Assembly: GCF_013266755.1 (NCBI RefSeq)
Contig: NZ_JABRWJ010000001.1
Span: 620,001-684,000, forward strand
From: Pseudaquabacterium terrae
Lineage (GTDB): Bacteria > Pseudomonadota > Gammaproteobacteria > Burkholderiales > Burkholderiaceae_C
Length of the DNA: 64,000 nucleotides
Direction: 5' to 3'
The notes beneath the pieces were generated by a model. That model did no database searches. It had not been told where the DNA came from and was given only the letters and a program-made list of their open reading frames with translations. The number at the start of each line of letters is the position of its first letter. The first letter of the stretch is position 1. The translations under genes and the position numbers were made by a program. This document shows, piece after piece, positions 44,430 through 54,152 of this stretch.

Positions 44430-45617
44430 GTGGCGAACGACTTTCTTTTCACCTCGGAATCGGTCTCGGAGGGGCACCCCGACAAGGTGGCCGACCAGAT
44501 CTCCGACGCGATCCTCGACGCGATCTTCGCGCAGGATCCGCGCAGCCGCGTGGCCGCGGAGACGCTGTGCAACACCGGCCTCGTGGTGCTGGCCGGCGAG
44601 ATCACCACCAACGCGCATGTCGACTACATCCAGGTCGCGCGCGACACGATCAAGCGCATCGGCTACGACAACACCGAGTACGGCATCGACTACAAGGGCT
44701 GTGCGGTCCTGGTCGCCTACGACAAGCAGAGCAACGACATCGCGCAGGGTGTCGACCAGGCCAGCGACGACCATCTGAACACCGGTGCCGGCGACCAGGG
44801 CCTGATGTTCGGCTACGCCTGCGACGAGACGCCCGAGCTGATGCCCGCGCCGATCTACTACGCGCACCGCCTGGTCGAGCGCCAGGCCCAGCTGCGCAAG
44901 GACGGCCGCCTGCCCTTCCTGCGTCCCGACGCGAAGAGCCAGGTCACGATGCGCTACGTGGATGGGAAACCCCATTCGATCGATACGGTGGTGCTGTCGA
45001 GTCAGCACAGCCCCGAGATGAGCCTGGGCGACAAGATGAAGCCCGAGTTCTACGAGGCGGTGATCGAGGAGATCATCAAGCCGGTGCTGCCGCAGGAGTG
45101 GCTGAAGGAAACGCGCTACCTCGTCAACCCGACCGGCCGCTTCGTCATCGGTGGCCCGCAGGGCGACTGCGGCCTGACCGGACGCAAGATCATCGTCGAC
45201 ACCTACGGCGGCGCCTGCCCGCACGGCGGCGGCGCCTTCAGCGGCAAGGACCCGACCAAGGTCGACCGCTCGGCCGCGTACGCCGCGCGTTATGTCGCGA
45301 AGAACGTCGTCGCCGCCGGCCTGGCGCGCCAGTGCCAGATCCAGGTCGCCTACGCGATCGGCGTCGCGCGGCCGATGAACGTCACCGTCTACACCGAAGG
45401 CACCGGCGTGATCCCCGACGACCGCATCGCCGAGATCGTCAACGAGGTCTTCGACCTGCGTCCGAAGGGCATCATCCAGATGCTCGACCTGCTGCGGCCG
45501 ATTTACCAGAAGACCGCGGCCTACGGCCACTTCGGGCGCGACGAGCCGGAATTCTCGTGGGAGCGCACCGACAAGGTCCAGGTGCTGCGCGACTTGGCGG
45601 GCCGCAAGGCCCGATAG
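44430..45617 (+). CDS. metK: S-adenosylmethionine synthetase
   Basis: The 395-residue enzyme makes SAM from methionine and ATP in the cytoplasm. The [19 protein letters not shown] signature, GEITT, the second ATP motif [12 protein letters not shown] and [19 protein letters not shown] are intact. The start is a GTG at 44430, nine bases behind the ribosome binding site AGGAG at 44416-44420. The extreme C-terminus ([15 protein letters not shown]) is encoded by DNA that is duplicated 163 bp downstream. Confidence 0.98.
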   Translation: MANDFLFTSESVSEGHPDKVADQISDAILDAIFAQDPRSRVAAETLCNTGLVVLAGEITTNAHVDYIQVARDTIKRIGYDNTEYGIDYKGCAVLVAYDKQSNDIAQGVDQASDDHLNTGAGDQGLMFGYACDETPELMPAPIYYAHRLVERQAQLRKDGRLPFLRPDAKSQVTMRYVDGKPHSIDTVVLSSQHSPEMSLGDKMKPEFYEAVIEEIIKPVLPQEWLKETRYLVNPTGRFVIGGPQGDCGLTGRKIIVDTYGGACPHGGGAFSGKDPTKVDRSAAYAARYVAKNVVAAGLARQCQIQVAYAIGVARPMNVTVYTEGTGVIPDDRIAEIVNEVFDLRPKGIIQMLDLLRPIYQKTAAYGHFGRDEPEFSWERTDKVQVLRDLAGRKAR

Positions 45618-45773
45618 GTCGCGCAGCAACCGGGCCGAAGGCCCGGTCGCCGCGACAGCGGCGCCTGGGCCTTGCGGCGAAGGCTGACTTCGCGCAGCGA
45701 AGTCAAGGGGCCCCCGGGGCCCCGGCCGAAGCCACAAGGTCCAGGTGCTGCGCGACTTGGGCGGCCGTAAGGC
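45571..45773. repeat. Duplicated metK 3' end around a hairpin-rich insert
   Basis: Positions 45571-45610 and 45734-45773 agree at 37 of 40 bases. The first copy is the end of metK; the second is non-coding but still reads [15 protein letters not shown] then a stop in frame, which resembles an alternative metK end. Between them lie several hairpins: CCGGGCC-GAA-GGCCCGG at 45630-45646, GACTTCGC-GCA-GCGAAGTC at 45686-45704 and a C/G-rich palindrome at 45707-45724. Confidence 0.8.
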
Positions 45774-45852
45774 GCCGCGTTAAGCCATTCTGGGGAGGGC
45801 CGGCGCCGGCCCCGTCCGTGACAATCCTCCCCGTACCACCGGGGAGGAACCC

Positions 45853-46803
45853 ATGATGACGACGACCCTGCGCGCCTCCATCGGCGCGCTGATCCTGCTG
45901 TTGGCCACGGCCGTGCACGCCGCGGCCCCCTCGGCCGAGGACCGCGCCCGCCAGGCCGCCGAAGCGCAAGCCGACGCGCGCCAGGCCGCCAAGCCCGGCC
46001 CCACCGACATCCCGCTCGCCGACCAGGCCGTGCTGCACCTGCCGGCCGGCCACGTCTTCATCCCGCAGCCGCAGGCCGGCAAGCTGCTCAACGCGATGGG
46101 CAACCCGGGCCAGGACCCGCGCCTGCACGGGCTGATCTTCCCGAGCAGCGAGGCGCAGTGGTTCATGACCGTGCGCTACGAAGCCTCCGGCCACGTCAAG
46201 GACGACGACGCGCGCGACTGGAACGCCGACGACCTGCTGAAGAGCTACCGCGAAGGCACCGAGGCGGCCAACGAAGAGCGACAGAAGATGGGCGTCACGC
46301 CGATGGAGATCATCGGCTGGGCCGAGAAGCCGGCCTACGACGCCGGCACGCACCGCCTGGTGTGGGCGATGTCCTCGCGCGACAAGGGCGCGCCGGCCGA
46401 CGCGCCGCAGGGCGTCAACTTCAACACCTACGCACTCGGCCGCGAAGGCTACTTCAGCCTGAACCTGGTCACCGACCTGAAGGACCTGGCGGCGCACAAG
46501 CCCGCGGCGCAGGCGCTGCTCGGTGCGCTCGAATTCAATGCCGGCCGGCGTTATGCGGACTTCAACGAGAAGACCGACCATGTCGCCGAGTACGGCCTCG
46601 CCGCGCTGGTCGTCGGCGTCGCGGCCAAGAAGCTCGGCTTCTTTGCGCTGGCGCTGGCCTTCATCGCCAAGTTCGCCAAGGTCTTCCTGATCGGTGCAGC
46701 GCTGGTCGGCGGCGCGGTGTTCAAGTTCCTGAGGCGATCCGGCTCTGCCGGGCGCCTCAGTCCCCCTCGGGGGGCGGCGGCGGAGCCGCCTGGGGGCCAG
46801 TGA
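45853..46803 (+). CDS. DUF2167 membrane protein
   Basis: The 316-residue protein has a signal peptide (LRASIGALILLLATAVHAAAP), a DUF2167 domain of about 200 residues (LPAGHVFIPQPQAGKLLNAMGNPGQDPRLHGLIFPSS, then EIIGWAEKPAYD and ALGREGYFSLNLVTDLKDL), and two C-terminal membrane helices near residues 250-295. A GGGAGGAA ribosome binding site precedes the ATG. The last 20 or so residues (SGSAGRLSPPRGAAAEPPGGQ) are encoded by an intergenic-type repeat, so the natural C-terminus was probably overwritten. Family function is unknown; the gene precedes a membrane protease. Confidence 0.85.
   Translation: MMTTTLRASIGALILLLATAVHAAAPSAEDRARQAAEAQADARQAAKPGPTDIPLADQAVLHLPAGHVFIPQPQAGKLLNAMGNPGQDPRLHGLIFPSSEAQWFMTVRYEASGHVKDDDARDWNADDLLKSYREGTEAANEERQKMGVTPMEIIGWAEKPAYDAGTHRLVWAMSSRDKGAPADAPQGVNFNTYALGREGYFSLNLVTDLKDLAAHKPAAQALLGALEFNAGRRYADFNEKTDHVAEYGLAALVVGVAAKKLGFFALALAFIAKFAKVFLIGAALVGGAVFKFLRRSGSAGRLSPPRGAAAEPPGGQ
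46733..46801. repeat. GC-rich repeat with nested hairpins, read into the DUF2167 gene
   Basis: The segment has CAGTCCCCCTCGGGGGG, then CGGCGGCGGAGCCGCC and TGGGGG, which together can form a large hairpin. The layout (C-run/G-run, spacer hairpin, then TGGGG) resembles the repeat at 50395-50449. The gene's reading frame passes through it to the stop codon at 46801-46803. Confidence 0.6.
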
Positions 46804-46833
46804 AGCGCGGCAAGACGGCCTGACCTTCAGACG

Positions 46834-47571
46834 ATGCTGAAACTGCTGGCCTTGCTGCTGTCGGGCGCCAAGCTCGGCAAGCTGGCTGCTTCCGGCGGCA
46901 CGATGCTGCTGTCGGTGGTGGCCTATGCGTTCATCTTCGGCTGGCGCTACGCGGTCGGTTTCGTCGTGCTGCTGTTCGTGCACGAGATGGGCCACTACAT
47001 CGCGGCGCGCCAGCGCGGGCTGCCGGTGGGCCTGCCGACCTTCATCCCTTTCCTGGGCGCCTGGATCGAGATGAAGAAGATGCCGCACGACGCCGAGACC
47101 GAGGCCTTCGTGGGCCTCGGCGGCCCGCTGCTCGGCACGGTCGGCGCGCTGGCAGCGTGGATGCTGGCGCGCGCCTACGACGCGCCGTGGCTGATGGCGG
47201 TGGCCTATGCCGGCTTCTTCCTCAACCTGTTCAACCTGATCCCCCTGTCGCCCTTCGACGGCGGGCGCATCACCGCGGTGCTGAGCCCGCGCATCTGGCT
47301 GCTCGGCGTGCCGATCCTAGGCGCGCTGTTCTTCTGGCGGCCGAGCCCGATGCTGCTGCTGATGGCGCTGCTGGCCGCACCGCAGGTCTGGAAGGCGATC
47401 CGCTACCGCGCCGACAGCGAGGAAGCCAAGACCTACTATGCCGTGCCGACGGCGAAGAAGTGGGAGTACGCGCTGATCTACCTGGCGCTGGCGGCCTTCC
47501 TCGCCGTGATGATGAGCGAGGTGCACGACGCGCTGCAGGTCTACCGGACGATGCGCGGCAGCCCGCTCTGA
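46834..47571 (+). CDS. Site-2-protease-like membrane metalloprotease (M50)
   Basis: The 245-residue protein has five or six hydrophobic helices with zinc-site motif FVHEMGHYIAA near residue 50 and the second active-site motif NLFNLIPLSPFDGGRI near residues 133-148, both hallmarks of site-2 proteases. It is shorter than RseP and lacks a PDZ domain, as in the SpoIVFB-like group. It follows the DUF2167 gene by 30 bp and may act on or with it. The natural substrate is unknown. Confidence 0.88.
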   Translation: MLKLLALLLSGAKLGKLAASGGTMLLSVVAYAFIFGWRYAVGFVVLLFVHEMGHYIAARQRGLPVGLPTFIPFLGAWIEMKKMPHDAETEAFVGLGGPLLGTVGALAAWMLARAYDAPWLMAVAYAGFFLNLFNLIPLSPFDGGRITAVLSPRIWLLGVPILGALFFWRPSPMLLLMALLAAPQVWKAIRYRADSEEAKTYYAVPTAKKWEYALIYLALAAFLAVMMSEVHDALQVYRTMRGSPL

Positions 47572-47606
47572 ATCTCCGACGGCGCGCGGCCGCGCGCTGC
47601 GGCAGG

Positions 47607-49175
47607 TCAGGCCGCCGCCGCCCTCTCGGTCACGCGGAACACGTGCACCATGTCCGACAGCTCCTTCGCGCGGTCGCTCATCGTGCGCGCGGCGGCGCTC
47701 GATTCCTCGACCAGCGCGGCGTTCTGCTGCGTCACGTCGTCGAGCTGGTGCACGGCGTCGTTGACCTGGCCCAGGCCGTCGCGCTGGCTGGCGGTCGAGC
47801 TGGTGATGCGATCCATCGTGGCGTTGACGCGGGCGATCGACGCGACGATCTCGTTCATGCTGCTGCCGGCCGCCTCGACCAGCCGGGTGCCGGATTCGAC
47901 GGTGTCGAGCGAGGCGCCGATCAGCGCCTTGATCTCGCGCGCGGCCTTGGCGCTGTTCTGCGCCAGCGAGCGCACCTCGCCGGCGACGACCGCGAAGCCG
48001 CGGCCCTGCTCGCCGGCGCGCGCCGCTTCGACCGCCGCGTTCAGCGCCAGGATGTTGGTCTGGAACGAGATGCCGTCGATCACGCCGATGATGGTCGAGA
48101 TCTGGCGCGCGGTGGCGGCGATCTGGTTCATGTTGTTGACGACGTCGGCGACGACCTGGCCGCCGCGCTGCGCAGCGCCGGTGGCGTCGCGCGCCAGCTC
48201 GTCGGCGGCACGCGCGGCATCGGCCGACTGCTGCACCGTGCCGGTCAGTTCGGCCATCGCGCCGGCCGTGCGCTGCAGGTAGGCCGCGGCGCGTTCGGTG
48301 CGGTCCGACAGATCCTGGCTGCCGCTGGCGATCTGCAGCGACGCGGCGGCGACGCCGTCGGTGGTATCGCGCACCTGGCCGACCAGCGTCGACAGCGCCG
48401 CGGCCATCTCGCCCAGCGAGCGCTGCAGGTCGCCGAATTCGTCGCCGCGGTCGACCTCGACCGCCGCCGTCAGATCGCCGCCGGCGATGCGCCGGGCCAC
48501 CGCCACCGCCTGGTGCAGCGGCTTGTGGATCGAGCGGATCAGCTGGCGCGCGCCGAAGGCGATCACCAGCAGCACGACGCCCAGCGCGATGCCGGTGGCC
48601 TTCAAGGCGCCGTCGCGTTCGGCGGCGAAACGCGCGGACAGCTGCTGCGCCTCGGCCTGCTGCATCGCCGCGTAGGCCTGCACGGATTTCAGGTACGCCT
48701 GCGCCGCCGGGTTGAAGCGCTTGTCGAACTCGGCCTTGGCCATCTGCATGTCGCCGGACTCGGCGAAACGCATCGCCTCGGCCTGCGCCGCGGCCAGCGC
48801 CGCGCGCTCGCGGTCGAGCTGGGCGATCTGCGTCTTTTCCGCCTCGCTCTGCGGCATCGTGCCGATGGTCTCGCGGATCTTGTCGATGCGCGCGAACGAG
48901 CTGGCGATCGGGCCCTTGAAGGCTTCGATCAGCTCGGGGTTGTAGCCCAGCGTCGAGCCGGTCATGCGGGCGACATTGGTATCGGTAAGGCTGGCCCATT
49001 CGGTGGCGCCGCGCACCTTGGCGTCGGCCAGGCCGAGCTCGGCGCTGCTGCGCTGCTGCACGTCGGTGATGCGCCAGGCCGCGGCGCCGAACAGCGCGGC
49101 CAGCACCAGCATGCCGGCGCCGACGGCGCACCACAGGCGCGCACCCAGGCCGAAGGAAGAACGGGCAGCTTTCAT
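47607..49175 (-). CDS. Methyl-accepting chemotaxis protein
   Basis: The 522-residue receptor has an N-terminal membrane helix ([23 protein letters not shown]), a periplasmic four-helix sensor of about 160 residues, a second helix ([16 protein letters not shown]), a HAMP linker and the cytoplasmic signalling hairpin whose tip reads [41 protein letters not shown]. No other chemotaxis gene is adjacent, so this is an orphan receptor. The ligand is unknown. ATG 49175 with GGAG about 10 bases before it is preferred over a GTG at 49184. Confidence 0.95.
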   Translation of the reverse strand: MKAARSSFGLGARLWCAVGAGMLVLAALFGAAAWRITDVQQRSSAELGLADAKVRGATEWASLTDTNVARMTGSTLGYNPELIEAFKGPIASSFARIDKIRETIGTMPQSEAEKTQIAQLDRERAALAAAQAEAMRFAESGDMQMAKAEFDKRFNPAAQAYLKSVQAYAAMQQAEAQQLSARFAAERDGALKATGIALGVVLLVIAFGARQLIRSIHKPLHQAVAVARRIAGGDLTAAVEVDRGDEFGDLQRSLGEMAAALSTLVGQVRDTTDGVAAASLQIASGSQDLSDRTERAAAYLQRTAGAMAELTGTVQQSADAARAADELARDATGAAQRGGQVVADVVNNMNQIAATARQISTIIGVIDGISFQTNILALNAAVEAARAGEQGRGFAVVAGEVRSLAQNSAKAAREIKALIGASLDTVESGTRLVEAAGSSMNEIVASIARVNATMDRITSSTASQRDGLGQVNDAVHQLDDVTQQNAALVEESSAAARTMSDRAKELSDMVHVFRVTERAAAA

Positions 49176-49288
49176 CGCGGGCACACTCCGGGAGGACTCG
49201 CCGCACTATCGGCTTGACGCGCCGACGCCTTGAGCCAATCACCTGCCGTTTTCGCCGGTTGTTCGTGACAACACCACGCCCGCACCCG

Positions 49289-50377
49289 ATGCCCGCCCCC
49301 ACTCTCGATCTGCTGCGCCGCTACGCCGTCGCGCGCACGCTCTTCAAACCCACCACGCTGCCGCGCGCGATTGAACGCCTCGGCTTCGTGCAGGCCGACC
49401 CGATCCGCGCACCGGCGCGCGCCCAGGATCTGACGCTGCGCCACCGCGTCGACGGCTACCGCGCCGGCGACCTCGAGCGGCGTTATCCGAGGCTGCGCAT
49501 CGAGGAGGACTACTTCGTCAACTACGGCTTCCTGCCGCGCGAGACGCAGTCGCTGATGCACCCGCGCACGCCGCGCACGCCATGGAATGCGCAGCGCCGC
49601 GCGCAGGCCGCCGACGTGCTGGACTACGTGCGCACGCACGGCGTCGTGCACCCGCGCGATGTCGATGCGCACTTCGCGCACGGCAAGGTCAAGAACTGGT
49701 TCGGCGGCTCGAGCAACGCGACGACGCAGCTGCTCGACGCGATGCACTACCGCGGCCTGCTGCGCGTGGCCGGCCGCGAAGGCGGCGTGCGCCTGTTCGC
49801 CGCGCGCGCCGTCAGCGAAGCGGCCGTCGATCGCGACCAGGCGCTCGACGCGCTGGTCGACGTCTTCGTGCGCAAGTACGCGCCGCTGCCGGCGGCGACG
49901 CTCGGCCAGCTGGTCAGCCACCTCGGGGGTTATGGCGCGCCGCAGTGGCGCGACCAGCGCGCCGCGGTGCTCAAGCGCGCCCGCGCGCGGCTCGCGACGG
50001 CGGTGATCGATGGCATCACCTGGTACTGGCCGGGCGACGAGAACCCGGCGTCGAAGCGCCATGCGCCCGACGATGCGGTGCGGCTGCTCGCGCCCTTCGA
50101 TCCGATCGTCTGGGACCGGCGGCGCTTCGAGATGTTGTGGGACTGGGCCTACCGCTTCGAGGCCTACACGCCGGCGGCCAAGCGCGTGCGCGGCTATTAC
50201 GCGCTGCCGCTGCTGTGGCACGACCGGGTCATCGGCTGGGGCAACCTGGCGCTGCGCGAGGGCGCGCTGGTCAGCGAGCTCGGCTACGTCGCCGGCAAGG
50301 CGCCGCGGGATGCAGGCTTCCGCTCGGCGCTGGATGCGGAATTGCAGCGCATCGAAGCGTTCCTCGCGGTGGGGTGA
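49289..50377 (+). CDS. YcaQ/AlkX-like DNA glycosylase family protein
   Basis: The 362-residue protein belongs to the HTH_42 (DUF1006) family of winged-helix DNA glycosylases that remove alkylated bases and unhook interstrand crosslinks. The segment LGFVQADPIRAPARAQDLTLRHRV carries a Q-x-D motif (QAD), which corresponds to the catalytic Q-phi-Q/Q-phi-D motif of YcaQ/AlkZ-type enzymes as I recall it. Three winged-helix units and the C-terminal RLLAPFDPIVWDRRRFEMLWDWAYRFEAYTPAAKR stretch fit. The ATG at 49289 is preferred; a GTG at 49264 is possible. Confidence 0.8.
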   Translation: MPAPTLDLLRRYAVARTLFKPTTLPRAIERLGFVQADPIRAPARAQDLTLRHRVDGYRAGDLERRYPRLRIEEDYFVNYGFLPRETQSLMHPRTPRTPWNAQRRAQAADVLDYVRTHGVVHPRDVDAHFAHGKVKNWFGGSSNATTQLLDAMHYRGLLRVAGREGGVRLFAARAVSEAAVDRDQALDALVDVFVRKYAPLPAATLGQLVSHLGGYGAPQWRDQRAAVLKRARARLATAVIDGITWYWPGDENPASKRHAPDDAVRLLAPFDPIVWDRRRFEMLWDWAYRFEAYTPAAKRVRGYYALPLLWHDRVIGWGNLALREGALVSELGYVAGKAPRDAGFRSALDAELQRIEAFLAVG

Positions 50378-50382
50378 TCAGC

Positions 50383-50451
50383 CGGCGCCGGGCCGCTCCC
50401 AAGCCGGCTGAAGCCCCTTGGGGGCCGCGAACGAAGTGAGCTTGGGGCAAA
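50383..50451. repeat. GC-rich intergenic repeat behind the glycosylase gene
   Basis: GCCGGCGCCGGGCC and CCCAAGCCGGC can pair, followed by GCCCCTTGGGGGC and a GCGAACGAAGTGAGC-TTGGGGC arm. The order resembles the repeat in the DUF2167 gene tail. Such elements are frequent between convergent genes in Burkholderiales and may end transcription from both sides here. Confidence 0.55.
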
Positions 50452-50455
50452 TATT

Positions 50456-51277
50456 TCAGCCGGCGCGCGCCGCCAGCAGGGCCGCCGCCACCTCCGCAAA
50501 GCCCGCTCCGCGTTCGGCCTGCGTCACGTAGGCCGGGCGCACGTCGAGCTGCGGCAGGAAACGCGCGATGTTGGCAACGCCCACCGTCAGCGGCAGGCGC
50601 TCGAACATCAGCTGGTCGTTGGTCGAGTCGCCGACGAAGAGCCAGTCGGCCGGCTCGAACGGCCGGCCGAGCGCGGTCTCGACGGCCCAGCGCGCAGCCG
50701 TCCATTTGCTGTGGTCGCCGATCCAGCCGTTGACGTGGATCGAGCTGACCGTCGCGGTCAGCCCGTGACGCTTCATCACGTCGACGACACGGCCGATGGT
50801 GGCCTCGCCCTGCTGCACGAATTCACTGTGGTCGACGGCGATGTCGGTCAGCCGGCCGGCGCTGTCGCGCGCCAGCGTCGTGCCGGGCACCTCGGCCAGC
50901 ACCGCGGCGGCGCAGGCCGCGAGGCGCTGCGCGTGCCGTTCGCGGGTCGCCGCGTCGATGGTGAAGTCGCGCCGCAGCCGATCGCCGTCGCGGCGCAACA
51001 TCACGCCGCCGTTCTCGGCGACGATCGCCGCGACCGGCCAGGCCAGCGCGAAAGGTTCGCTCCAGCCGGCCGGCCGGCCGGTGATCGCGATCACCGGCAC
51101 GCCCGCCGCACGCAGCGCCTGCAGGGCCGCCAGCGCGGCCGGCTCGATCGCGCCATCGCGCGTCAAAGTGTCGTCGACATCGGTCAGCACGCCATGAACG
51201 GCGCGCAACGCGTCCTCGTCGACGTGCGCCAGCGGCCGCATGCCGGGTCGTGTGGGAGAAGTGCTCGGGCCGGACAT
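50456..51277 (-). CDS. HAD-superfamily phosphatase (Cof/SPP type)
   Basis: The 273-residue enzyme has the four HAD motifs: VLTDVDDTLTRDG (nucleophile Asp and acid/base Asp), ITGRPAG, the Lys in SKWTAARWAV, and FVGDSTNDQLMF. The cap between motifs II and III is of type IIB, as in sucrose-phosphate or mannosyl-3-phosphoglycerate phosphatases, and the substrate is probably a sugar phosphate. The start at 51277 has GGGAG 11 bases upstream; 51241 has no ribosome binding site. Confidence 0.82.
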   Translation of the reverse strand: MSGPSTSPTRPGMRPLAHVDEDALRAVHGVLTDVDDTLTRDGAIEPAALAALQALRAAGVPVIAITGRPAGWSEPFALAWPVAAIVAENGGVMLRRDGDRLRRDFTIDAATRERHAQRLAACAAAVLAEVPGTTLARDSAGRLTDIAVDHSEFVQQGEATIGRVVDVMKRHGLTATVSSIHVNGWIGDHSKWTAARWAVETALGRPFEPADWLFVGDSTNDQLMFERLPLTVGVANIARFLPQLDVRPAYVTQAERGAGFAEVAAALLAARAG

Positions 51278-51389
51278 CGGCGCGCAGTCTCCCATGCCGA
51301 TTGCCGTTTTCTGTGCACTGCTGGGCGCGCGATACAACATTGCTATCGATAAAACTGATAAATTCGCTCACCAGAACAAGGGAACTCTC

Positions 51390-51620
51390 GTGAGGGTCAT
51401 CGAGATGCAAGTTCCGCCGCTCACCGATGCCTGCTGGCTGCGCCTGGCCGCGAGCCGCCACGTGCGGCTGTCCATCACCCATCTGCCGACGCTGATGATG
51501 CTGGACCGCGTGCGCTCGAGCAATGACGAGGTGGCGGTGAAGGCGGCCGAGCTTTTTGCGTACTTTGTCCGCTGGTCCGATTCGCTGGCCCCCGAGCTGG
51601 CGCAGATCCGCGAGCTGTAG
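51390..51620 (+). CDS. Small protein of unknown function
   Basis: A 76-residue protein from a GTG at 51390 behind the ribosome binding site AAGGGA, or 71 residues from the ATG at 51405. The sequence MQVPPLTDACWLRLAASRHVRLSITHLPTLMMLDRVRSSNDEVAVKAAELFAYFVRWSDSLAPELAQIREL is compact, helical and without signal or membrane segment. No family is recognised. An AT-rich promoter-like stretch (about 51335-51365) precedes it. It ends 2 bp before the -10 box of ahcY. Confidence 0.6.
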   Translation: MRVIEMQVPPLTDACWLRLAASRHVRLSITHLPTLMMLDRVRSSNDEVAVKAAELFAYFVRWSDSLAPELAQIREL

Positions 51621-51621
51621 A

Positions 51622-51627
51622 TAGAAT
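51622..51627 (+). promoter_or_regulatory. Probable ahcY promoter, -10 box
   Basis: TAGAAT, 13 bp before the first conserved base of the SAH riboswitch, places the transcription start near 51634, just at the 5' end of the aptamer. The -35 region lies in the small upstream gene and is weak. Confidence 0.55.
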
Positions 51628-51639
51628 CCGCGCTCGTTT

Positions 51640-51717
51640 CGAGGAGCGTTGCAAGGCCGCGTATCTCACGCAGAGGCCCCAGGCTCGAAACCACGTCAAG
51701 TGCAACGGCGCTCACCC
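51640..51717 (+). promoter_or_regulatory. SAH (S-adenosylhomocysteine) riboswitch
   Basis: The element starts with CGAGGAGCGTTGCAA and ends with TGCAACGGCGCTCACCC. The two ends pair to form the main stem, AGGCC (51653-51657 region) pairs with GGCC (51675-51678), and CGAG at the 5' end can pair with CTCG in CAGGCTCG to form the pseudoknot. This is the arrangement of the SAH riboswitch, known upstream of ahcY in beta- and gammaproteobacteria, which turns expression on when SAH accumulates. The following 51720-51762 segment (GATGG...CCATG with a GGGTGGG/CCCCC stem) probably is the expression platform. Confidence 0.93.
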
Positions 51718-51797
51718 GCAGATGGATCGTGGGTGGGTTTGAGTGAATCCCCCGTCCATGGTCGCTGCGGCTGTCCTATTCGCCAGGAGTCACGCCC

Positions 51798-53233
<1,436 letters not shown>

Positions 53234-53234
<1 letters not shown>

Positions 53235-54085
53235 TGGCCATGGGCAAATCCAACGACTTGCCCGTCAGCATCGAGTTCTTTCCTCCGAACACCCCCGTCG
53301 GCAGCGAGAAGCTGAAGACGGTGGTGCAGGAGCTCTCGGTGCTGAAGCCGGAGTTCTTCAGCGTCACCTACGGCGCCGGCGGCTCGACGCGCGAGAAGAC
53401 GCTGTCGGCGGTGCGTGACATCGCGGCGGCCGGCTTCGAGGCCGCGCCGCACCTGTCCTGCGTCGGCTCGACGCGCGAAGGCATCGCCGAGATCCTGGCC
53501 ACCTACCGCGCGCAGGGCATCCGGCGCCTGGTGGCGCTGCGCGGCGACCTGCCCAGCGGCACGGCCGTTGCCGGCGAGTTCCGCTACGCCGCCGAGCTGA
53601 TCCGCTTCATCCGCGAGTCGCAGGGCTCGGACTGGCTGATCGAGGTCGCGGCGTACCCGGAGTACCACCCGGAGCAGCGCTACGCGCGGCGCGACCTGCA
53701 GCACTTTGCCGACAAGGTGCGCGCGGGAGCGAACTCGGCGATCACGCAGTTCTTCTTCAACCCGGACGCGTACTTCCACTTCGTCGACGAAGTGCGGGCG
53801 CTCGGTGTCACGGTGCCGATCGTTCCCGGCATCATGCCGTTCCACAACTACGCGAAGGTCGCGCAGTTCGCGGCGCGTGACGGCATCGAGATCCCGCGTT
53901 GGGTGGCTCTGAAGATGGAAGGCTTCATGGACGACGCCGCATCGATCCGCGCCTTCGGGCTCGACGTCGTGACGCGGCTGTGCGAGCGGCTGATCGCGGG
54001 CGGCGCGCCGGGCATCCACTTCTATGCGCTGAACCAGTCGGGGCTGACGCTGGAGATCGGCAAGCGGCTGGGCTGCGGCGGCTGA
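53234..54085 (+). CDS. metF: Methylenetetrahydrofolate reductase
   Basis: A 283-residue flavoenzyme that makes 5-methyl-THF, the methyl donor for homocysteine remethylation. SIEFFPPNTPVGSEKL (the active-site Glu), FFSVTYGAGGST, RGDLPSG, and AYPEYHPE and ITQFFFN, which bind FAD and folate, are intact. The ATG shares one base with the ahcY stop; an internal ATG at 53240 is possible. It sits in the same riboswitch-controlled transcript as ahcY, so SAH both removes inhibition and restores homocysteine methylation. Confidence 0.98.
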
Positions 54086-54152
54086 CGCCGGCCGTTAACC
54101 CCGCCGGGCCGGTTCGGCCGTGCAAGGTGTCATCCCCATCCAGGAGACACCG

